Assembly (NCBI GenBank): GCA_021798135.1
Contig: JAJZYI010000078.1
Location: 1 to 12,266 of the forward strand
DNA length: 12,266 nucleotides
DNA from: Actinomycetes bacterium
Lineage (GTDB): Bacteria; Actinomycetota; Acidimicrobiia; Acidimicrobiales; UBA8190
Reading direction: 5' to 3'
The notes under the pieces are model-generated. The model saw nothing but the letters and a program-made list of their open reading frames with translations. It had not been told where the DNA came from and ran no database searches. Shown here piece after piece: positions 7,989 through 12,266 of the stretch (position 1 is the stretch's first letter; the number at the start of each line of letters is the position of its first letter). Made by a program: the position numbers and the translations under genes.

Positions 7989-8016
7989 GGGGGCCGGGCG
8001 GCGACGCCCGGCCCCC
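7989..8016 (+). terminator. Perfect 12-bp hairpin with GCGA tetraloop after the binding-protein gene
   Basis: GGGGGCCGGGCG (7989-8000) and CGCCCGGCCCCC (8005-8016) are exact inverted copies around the loop GCGA, a GNRA-type stable tetraloop. It lies 22 bp after the binding-protein stop and 13 bp before the ATPase GTG. There is no U-run, so it is more likely to act as a partial terminator or a barrier to 3' decay, raising the binding-protein level relative to the ATPase, than as a full intrinsic terminator. Confidence 0.65.
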
Positions 8017-8029
8017 GGAAGGGCGCCAC

Positions 8030-9553
8030 GTGGCTGAACGGGCCCTGCGCCTGACCGGCCTCTCCAAGTCCTTCGCCGGCGTCCGCGCCCTCGACGGCGT
8101 GACCTTCGAGGTCGACGCCGGGGAGGTCCACGCGCTCGTCGGCGGCAACGGGTCGGGCAAGTCGACCCTGGTCAAGGTCCTGGCCGGGTACCACGCCCCG
8201 GATCCCGGTGCACAGCTGGAGCTCGGTGGCCGCACCGTGAGCCTCCCCCTCCCTCCGGGGAGCTCGTCGCGGCTCGGCCTGAGCTTCGTGCACCAGGATC
8301 TCGGGCTGATCCCCAGCCTGTCCATCCTCGAGAACATGCGCGTCGGCCGCTACCGCCCGGGTCGCGCCGGGCGGATCAGCTGGCGGCGCGAGCGCCAGGC
8401 CGTGGAGGCGGCGCTGCGCCACTTCGGGCTGGACCTGCCGGTCGACGCCCACGTCGGCATGCTCAGCCCGCTGCACCGCGCCCTGGTGGCGATCGCCCGA
8501 GCCTTCGCCGACGCCGAGCTGCACGGCGGCGGCGTGGTCGTCCTCGACGAGCCCACCGCCTACCTCCCCACCGACGGGGTCGACCGGCTGTTCGACGCCA
8601 TCGGCGTCCTCCGGCAGAACGGGACGGCGGCCGTCATCGTCACCCACCGGCTCGAAGAGGTCTTCCGGGTGGCCGACCGGACCACCGTCCTGCGGGAGGG
8701 CAGGGCGGTGGGCACGGCTCCAACCGCCGAGCTCGACGAGGGCAAGCTCATCGAGCTGATCCTCGGGCGCAAGCTCGAGGAGTACTACCCCGCCGGCGCC
8801 TCCGCCATCGGCGACACCGTCCTGTCGGTGCGCCACCTCGACGGCGGCAGCGTCCACGACCTCTCCTTCGACGTCCACCGGGGGGAGATCCTCGGGCTGG
8901 CCGGGCTGGTCGGGATGGGGCACACCGAGGTCCCGTACCAGATCTTCGGGGCTGTCCCGGCACGCGGGGGGACGATCGAGGTGCAGGGGCACCAGCCGGT
9001 GCCGGCCGGCTCCCTCACCCCGCGCGAGGCGAACCGCCTCGGCCTCGGCCTCCTCCCTGCCGACCGGCTGGGAGGCTCCGGGGTCGGGGGGGTGAGCCTG
9101 CGGGAGAACGTCAGCCTGCCCGTGGTGGCCCGGTTCTTCCAGGGCGGCAGGATCCGGCGACGCGCCGAGGGCAGGTACGTCCAGGGACTGCTGCGCGAGC
9201 ACGACGTGCGGCCGCCGTTCCCCGAGAGCCCGCTGGCCATGCTGAGCGGCGGCAACCAGCAGAAGGCGCTGCTGGCCAAGTGGCTGCAGATGCGTCTCCC
9301 GGTCATGCTCCTCGACGAGCCCGCCCAGGGCGTGGACATCGGCGCCCGCAAGGAGATCTTCCAGCGCCTGCGCGAGGCGGCCCAGGCGGGAGCCTGCATG
9401 GTCATGGCCAGCTCCGAGTTCGACGACCTGGCCGGCGTCTGCGACCGAGTCCTGGTCTTCCGCCACGGGCGGATCGTCGACGAGCTGGCCGGAGCGGGGC
9501 TCACCGAGGACCGCCTGACCGCGGCCTGCTACTCGTCGCGATCGGCCGCCTGA
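8030..9553 (+). CDS. Sugar-type ABC transporter ATPase with two nucleotide-binding domains (RbsA/XylG/MglA family)
   Basis: A 507-residue protein made of two fused ATPase domains, the usual form for ribose/xylose/galactose importers. First half: Walker A GGNGSGKST (38-46), Q-loop VHQD (87-90), signature region LSPLHRA (145-151), Walker B VVVLDEP (169-175), H-loop H206. Second half: a degenerate Walker A (GLVGMGHTE, 292-300), intact signature LSGGNQQ (405-411), Walker B VMLLDEP (425-431), and serine in place of the H-loop histidine. The degenerate second Walker A is normal for the family, so one site probably does most of the hydrolysis. The first signature lacks the glycine of LSxGQ. GTG at 8030 is preceded by a GGAAGGG Shine-Dalgarno. 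It is the last gene of the operon and converges with the amidohydrolase gene. Confidence 0.93.
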   Translation: MAERALRLTGLSKSFAGVRALDGVTFEVDAGEVHALVGGNGSGKSTLVKVLAGYHAPDPGAQLELGGRTVSLPLPPGSSSRLGLSFVHQDLGLIPSLSILENMRVGRYRPGRAGRISWRRERQAVEAALRHFGLDLPVDAHVGMLSPLHRALVAIARAFADAELHGGGVVVLDEPTAYLPTDGVDRLFDAIGVLRQNGTAAVIVTHRLEEVFRVADRTTVLREGRAVGTAPTAELDEGKLIELILGRKLEEYYPAGASAIGDTVLSVRHLDGGSVHDLSFDVHRGEILGLAGLVGMGHTEVPYQIFGAVPARGGTIEVQGHQPVPAGSLTPREANRLGLGLLPADRLGGSGVGGVSLRENVSLPVVARFFQGGRIRRRAEGRYVQGLLREHDVRPPFPESPLAMLSGGNQQKALLAKWLQMRLPVMLLDEPAQGVDIGARKEIFQRLREAAQAGACMVMASSEFDDLAGVCDRVLVFRHGRIVDELAGAGLTEDRLTAACYSSRSAA

Positions 9554-9564
9554 CGGCGCCGCCA

Positions 9565-9625
9565 CCTCGGGCCCGGCGTCACGACCGCCCTCGGGCCCGG
9601 CGTCACGACCGCCCTCGGGCCCGGC
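9565..9625. repeat. Two and a half 24-bp repeats in the convergent gap
   Basis: Exact 24-bp units lie at 9565-9588 and 9589-9612, with a 13-bp partial copy at 9613-9625. Each contains the palindrome CGGGCCCG followed by GCGTCAC. They fill most of the 85 bp between the ATPase stop and the amidohydrolase stop, where terminators for both directions would be expected; whether they terminate transcription is not shown. Confidence 0.9.
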
Positions 9626-9638
9626 ACCGCGCCCGCGC

Positions 9639-10436
9639 TCAGGGCGCGGCGGGCAGCTGCGCGAGCCAGTCGACGACCGCCTGCTCGCCGACCACCTCGG
9701 CGTACTTCGCCTGCAGGTCGAACAGGTTCGCCTCGTGGGGCTGGGGATGGCGGTCGCCGACCGCCTCGCGCACGACCAGGGGCACGAAGCCGTGCTGCAG
9801 GGCGTCGAGGGCGGTGGCCCGCACGCAGCCGCTGGTGCTCACGCCGGTGATGACGACCGTGTCCACCCGCAGGGCGGTGAGCGTCGTGGCCAGTGAGGTG
9901 CCGAAGAAGGCGCTGGCGTACTGCTTGGTGACGACGATCTCGTGCGGCTGCGGAGCCACCTCCGGCATGGTCTCGCCGATGCGGGCCCCCGGGGTGAACC
10001 GGCGCAGCGCGGGGAGCTTCCGCACGAACAGCCCGCCGTCCATGCCGTCGTCGTCGTAGACGACCCTGGTGTGCACGACGGGGATGCCCGCCTGCCGGGC
10101 GCTCGCGAGCACCCGGGCCGCGGCGTCGAGGCAGGAGCGCGAGCCCATGTACAGCTCGGCGTCGGGCTCGAAGTAGGCGCGGATGAAGTCGACCTGCAGC
10201 AGCGCCGGTGCGCTCCCCCACGGCAGGCTGGTGTCGAACCCGCCGCGGCGGTAGTTCCGCTCGAGGTCCCCCGAGTCGCGCTGCGCGGCGTCCCCCGAGG
10301 CGTGCTGCTCGGCGCCTCCCCCGGCGCGCTGCGCGGGGTCTCCCCCGGCGCGCTGCGCGGGGTCTCCCCCGGCGCGCTGCGCGGGGTATGCGGGGGAGCC
10401 CTGCCCGGGACCTCCGGGGGACGGTGTCGTCGCCAT
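9639..10436 (-). CDS. Isochorismatase-fold amidohydrolase, N-carbamoylsarcosine amidase-like
   Basis: A cysteine hydrolase with the family's catalytic triad visible: D83 in LLQVDFIRAYF, K171 in VVTKQYASAFFGT and C204 in TGVSTSGCVRATALDAL. The spacing K to C (33 residues) and the sequences around them (K-x-x-x-SAF-x-GT, SGCVR, and the following VVREAVGDRHPQPHEANLFDLQAKY) fit N-carbamoylsarcosine amidase, which converts N-carbamoylsarcosine to sarcosine, CO2 and ammonia. The conserved domain starts at about residue 57 (LERNYRRGGF). Before it lies a tail of about five 8-residue repeats (AQRAGGDP) that is unlike relatives. ATG at 10436 lacks a clear Shine-Dalgarno. It follows the hydantoinase B gene by 22 bp, the arrangement expected if it hydrolyses the product of that enzyme. 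Other carbamoyl amino acids or nicotinamide-like amides are possible substrates. Confidence 0.82.
   Translation of the reverse strand: MATTPSPGGPGQGSPAYPAQRAGGDPAQRAGGDPAQRAGGGAEQHASGDAAQRDSGDLERNYRRGGFDTSLPWGSAPALLQVDFIRAYFEPDAELYMGSRSCLDAAARVLASARQAGIPVVHTRVVYDDDGMDGGLFVRKLPALRRFTPGARIGETMPEVAPQPHEIVVTKQYASAFFGTSLATTLTALRVDTVVITGVSTSGCVRATALDALQHGFVPLVVREAVGDRHPQPHEANLFDLQAKYAEVVGEQAVVDWLAQLPAAP
10271..10392. repeat. About five 24-bp repeats in the amidohydrolase N-terminal region
   Basis: Three nearly identical 24-bp units lie at 10321-10344, 10345-10368 and 10369-10392 (the last changed at its end). Two diverged ones extend to about 10271. On the gene's strand they encode an 8-residue period (AQRAGGDP, AQRAGGGA, EQHASGDA, AQRDSGDL). 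Reading frame is kept throughout, including the diverged copies. Confidence 0.9.
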
Positions 10437-10458
10437 GGCCCGACCGGGTCGCAGGCCG

Positions 10459-12266
10459 TCAGACGCGGATGGGGGGCTTGGGGGCGGGCAGGCCGGTCTC
10501 CTCCTCGGCTCGTGCGAGGATCTCCGGCAGCGGCGGTCCCATGTCGAAGATGGGCAGGTCGGGGCCGCGCTCGGCTCGCATGTCGGCGCGCAGCTCCTCG
10601 GTGGCCGCCGCGTCGACCCGGCCCGCCTCGTCGCACACCACGCCGTAGCGCCGGGCCCCGCCGGCGGTGACCAGCCCGCGGCGCACCTCCTTGCCGACCA
10701 GCCCGGGGTCGCGGGCGAGCGGGTCCCCCCAGCCGCCCCCTCCCCAGGTGACGAAGTGCAGGACGTCGCCCGGCCGCACGTGCACGTCGTGGATCTTGCT
10801 GGGCAGCACCTCGCGGCTCCCGTCGGCCCGGTCGATCCACTTGCGGCCGCGGGCGCCGGGCTCGCCGCCGTTCACGCCCCACGGGTAGGTGAGCCAGCGG
10901 TCGTCGTGGATGGCGATCGTCCCGGGCTCGAGGAACCGGTACGCGACGTCGACGCCGTTGCCGCCGCGGTGCAGCCCGGCGCCGCCGGTGTCGGCGACGG
11001 TCTCCCAGCGCTCGATGCGGAGCGGGTAGTAGGACTCGAGGTACTCGCAGGGGATGTTCACGAACGACGGCCAGAGCGAGTGGCCGTCGGGCCCGTCGCC
11101 GATGGGCCGGCCCGGGATGCCGCCGAAGCCGATCGAGTACAGCTGGAACCACTCGCCCTTGCGGTCCTCGCGGGTGTAGTTGCCGGCGTACATGAAGTGC
11201 GGCGAGGACGAGAAGCCCGCAGCGTTGAGCAGGTCCGGGTTCTTCTGCCCGAGCAGGCCGCCGAAGAGGTCGAACACCCGCCCGATCCCGTGGTTCCGGG
11301 CGTTGAGCGCGGCGGGGTACCGGGGCTTCCAGAAGCTCCCGTCGGGAATCACCACGTCGATGAGCGGGTAGAAGCCGTCGTTCCAGAGGATCTGCGGGTC
11401 CGCCACCGTGATCATGTAGATGCCGAAGAACATCCGGACCAGGTTGTCGTTGATGTAGTAGTTGACCGGGCCCTGCGCCTGCGGCGAGCTGCCGGTGAAG
11501 TCGAGGAGGACCTTGTCGCCGGTGCGGGTCAGCGACAGCTTCAGCTCGTAGGGCCCGTAGCCCACGCCGTCGTCGCAGATGTAGTCGGTGAACGACAGCG
11601 TCTCCCCGTCGGCGAAGATCGTCGTGAGGAGCGTCTTCATCGCCTGGTAGTTACGGTCCAGCAGCGCGTCCAGCGCGGACAGGTAGGCGGCCACCCCGAA
11701 GCGGTCGCAGAGCTCCTGGATGCGCCGGCCGGCGGTGCGGCAGGCGGCGACGATGCCGTTCAGGTCGGCCCGGTTCCACGCCGGCATGCGCACCTGGTTC
11801 AGGATGATCCGCAGCGGCTCCTCGTTGAGGCGTCCCTTGCTGTAGAGCTTGAACGGCGGGATGACCACCCCCTCCTCGAAGATGGTGCGCGCGTCGGTCG
11901 GCATGGAGCAGGCGGTCTTGCCGCCCACGTCCGACATGTGGCCGAACATGCTCGCCCAGCCGACGACCCGGCCGTCGTGGTAGATCGGCATCACCACCAG
12001 CCAGTCGTTGGCGTGGCTGATCGCCGCCCCGCAGGCGTAGGGGTCGGAGGTGAGCAGGACGTCGCCCTCCTCGATGGTCCCGGTGTAGTGCTCCAGGAAG
12101 TCGGGGATGGACAGGCCGAACTGGCCGACGACCATCTTGCCCTCGGGGTCGCCGATCAGGGGGAACTCGTCGTGCTGCTCGCGGATGCCCGGCGACAGCG
12201 CGGTGCGGAACAGCACCTCGTCCATCTCGTAGCGGGCGTTGCGCAGCGCGTTCTCGATGAGGTCGA
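10459..12266 (-). CDS. hyuB: Hydantoinase B/oxoprolinase-family subunit, N-terminus beyond the window
   Basis: About 601 residues are visible; the frame stays open to the right edge (DLIENALRNARYEMDEVLFRTALSPGIREQHDEFPL), so the start lies outside. This opening is the family's L-x-x-TA-x-SP-x-IRE-x-x-D segment. GDVLLTSDPYACGAAISHANDW matches the conserved GD-x-L-x-x-NDP motif, and FGHMSDVGGKTACSMPT, then EGVVIPPFKLY, the GH-x-x-DVGG-x-x-x-GS-x region. The C-terminus has the glycine-rich WGGGGWGDPLARDPGLV and AARRYGVV blocks. HyuB works with HyuA in ATP-dependent opening of hydantoin, N-methylhydantoin or 5-oxoproline rings; related enzymes carboxylate acetophenone or acetone. HyuA is not in the window and may lie upstream. 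The amidohydrolase follows after 22 bp, which favours an N-methylhydantoin/hydantoin role over carboxylation. Confidence 0.9.
   Translation of the reverse strand, partial: DLIENALRNARYEMDEVLFRTALSPGIREQHDEFPLIGDPEGKMVVGQFGLSIPDFLEHYTGTIEEGDVLLTSDPYACGAAISHANDWLVVMPIYHDGRVVGWASMFGHMSDVGGKTACSMPTDARTIFEEGVVIPPFKLYSKGRLNEEPLRIILNQVRMPAWNRADLNGIVAACRTAGRRIQELCDRFGVAAYLSALDALLDRNYQAMKTLLTTIFADGETLSFTDYICDDGVGYGPYELKLSLTRTGDKVLLDFTGSSPQAQGPVNYYINDNLVRMFFGIYMITVADPQILWNDGFYPLIDVVIPDGSFWKPRYPAALNARNHGIGRVFDLFGGLLGQKNPDLLNAAGFSSSPHFMYAGNYTREDRKGEWFQLYSIGFGGIPGRPIGDGPDGHSLWPSFVNIPCEYLESYYPLRIERWETVADTGGAGLHRGGNGVDVAYRFLEPGTIAIHDDRWLTYPWGVNGGEPGARGRKWIDRADGSREVLPSKIHDVHVRPGDVLHFVTWGGGGWGDPLARDPGLVGKEVRRGLVTAGGARRYGVVCDEAGRVDAAATEELRADMRAERGPDLPIFDMGPPLPEILARAEEETGLPAPKPPIRV

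Noticed and set aside
5585..9565. A 1326-codon open frame on the minus strand across the transporter operon
   Set aside because: It is the antisense shadow of three well-supported transporter genes. Its translation is D/G/R/H-rich with no domain, as expected from GC-rich codon structure on the opposite strand.
9565..9625. Mobile element or attachment site at the repeats between the convergent operons
   Set aside because: There is no integrase, transposase, tRNA end or target-site duplication nearby; simple tandem duplication explains the pattern.

Overview
The window is very GC-rich (roughly 70% or more by eye), with GC-ending codons, several GTG starts, short intergenic gaps and actinobacterial-looking proteins. 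This suggests an actinomycete-type genome (Actinomycetota), perhaps an uncultured soil or freshwater lineage. No rRNA, tRNA, CRISPR array, transposase or phage gene is visible, so finer taxonomy cannot be read from this sequence.

Left block (1-5081, all on the minus strand, read from right to left). A possible 57-residue small protein (4908-5081) is followed by a GNAT-like protein (4082-4834), a Mug-type mismatch DNA glycosylase (3301-3981), two adjacent fold-type II PLP enzymes (1701-3200 and 275-1693), and the first 17 codons of an XdhC/CoxI-family maturation protein that runs off the left edge (1-51, with an excellent Shine-Dalgarno). The two PLP genes are 7 bp apart and almost certainly co-transcribed. 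Bases 52-274 hold only the xdhC leader and GC-rich sequence with no gene that I can support.

Centre (5082-5650). This intergenic region separates the minus-strand block from a plus-strand operon. It holds an array of five 11-bp repeats, a lower-GC patch with small palindromes that may be operators, and a short leader ORF (5556-5654). The leader ORF has a strong Shine-Dalgarno, and its stop overlaps the permease start as ATGA.

Transporter operon (5651-9553, plus strand). It encodes a complete RbsC/XylH-type permease, a lipoprotein solute-binding protein and a duplicated RbsA/XylG-type ATPase. A perfect 12-bp hairpin with a GCGA loop lies between the binding-protein and ATPase genes.

Right block (9639-12266, minus strand, convergent with the transporter). 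It encodes a hydantoinase B/oxoprolinase-family subunit (N-terminus beyond the right edge) followed by an isochorismatase-fold amidohydrolase most like N-carbamoylsarcosine amidase. Known pairs of this kind open N-methylhydantoin/hydantoin rings and hydrolyse the resulting carbamoyl amino acid. Together with XdhC (maturation of molybdenum hydroxylases such as xanthine dehydrogenase) and the importer, a theme of N-heterocycle or carbamoyl-compound catabolism is plausible but inferred.

The least ordinary feature is the number of short tandem repeats (11, 11, 18, 24 and 24 bp periods) at or beside gene boundaries. One array places a stop in each of the three frames exactly at the junction of the PLP genes. 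Two others are translated as N-terminal extensions. A GGGCCCGG..GCGTCAC core recurs in separate gaps.
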